5,588 nt of DNA from Sulfurovum sp. (GTDB taxonomy: Bacteria; Campylobacterota; Campylobacteria; Campylobacterales; Sulfurovaceae). The notes under the pieces are model-generated. The model saw only the letters and a program-made list of their open reading frames with translations. It was not told the origin of the DNA and ran no database searches. The stretch is from NCBI GenBank assembly GCA_021159425.1, contig JAGGRU010000147.1, forward strand, positions 1 to 5,588. The letters run 5' to 3'. How positions within the stretch are numbered: position 1 is the first letter of the stretch; the number at the start of each line of letters is the position of its first letter. This document shows positions 5,557-5,588 of the stretch, in pieces. Made by a program: the position numbers and the translations under genes.

Positions 5557-5588
5557 ACACATACGACCCCGCACACCACCACACGCCA
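5557..5588. other. Anomalous A/C-only tail at the window end
   Basis: Of these 32 bases 17 are C, 11 A, 3 G and 1 T, quite unlike the AT-rich, T-containing genes before it. It encodes nothing MurI-like in any forward frame, although murI should continue here. It looks like low-quality or foreign sequence at a contig end. Confidence 0.6.

Overview
The window looks like chromosomal DNA from a member of Campylobacterota (formerly Epsilonproteobacteria), most plausibly a marine Sulfurovum- or Sulfurimonas-like bacterium. This rests on the low GC content, on CcoI and CcoS of the type used by these bacteria, and on two neighbourhoods I recall from them: ccoS-ccoI next to rho (as in Campylobacter jejuni) and rho next to murI (as in Helicobacter pylori). 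The genus is an inference.

Left block, minus strand (1-2912): ccoI, the copper-pumping P-type ATPase, is followed by ccoS. After an AT-rich stretch with five 7-bp tandem repeats comes the beginning of another gene, of which only a signal-peptide-like N-terminus lies in the window. CcoI and CcoS serve assembly of the cbb3-type cytochrome c oxidase: CcoI exports copper for the CuB centre, and CcoS is needed for a mature, cofactor-loaded enzyme. The structural genes ccoNOQP are not here.

Middle (2913-3651): an 88-bp divergent region separates ccoI from an unrecognised gene for a 129-residue membrane protein read on the plus strand. It contains an 8-bp inverted repeat whose arms each carry a -10-like TAAAAT pointing outwards. 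A 261-bp intergenic region before rho carries three palindromes of one repeat family and a probable rho promoter.

Right block, plus strand (3652-5588): rho (transcription termination factor) and murI (glutamate racemase) are 9 bases apart and probably form one operon. The murI reading frame breaks off just after its second catalytic cysteine, in sequence that looks anomalous, right at the window's end.

The main non-coding feature is two unrelated families of REP-like palindromes. Family 1 (GTAGGGTCGGTTTACCGACC) has two copies inverted between ccoI and ccoS, forming a REPIN-like unit, and one copy in front of ccoI. Family 2 (GGAA tag, hairpin around AAACTTGTTT) has three copies between the 129-aa gene and rho, with compensatory base changes in the stem. 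These resemble elements moved by RAYT (TnpA-REP) transposases; no such transposase gene is in the window. I see no CRISPR array, tRNA, rRNA, phage gene or defence system, and no convincing sign of an undescribed multi-gene system.
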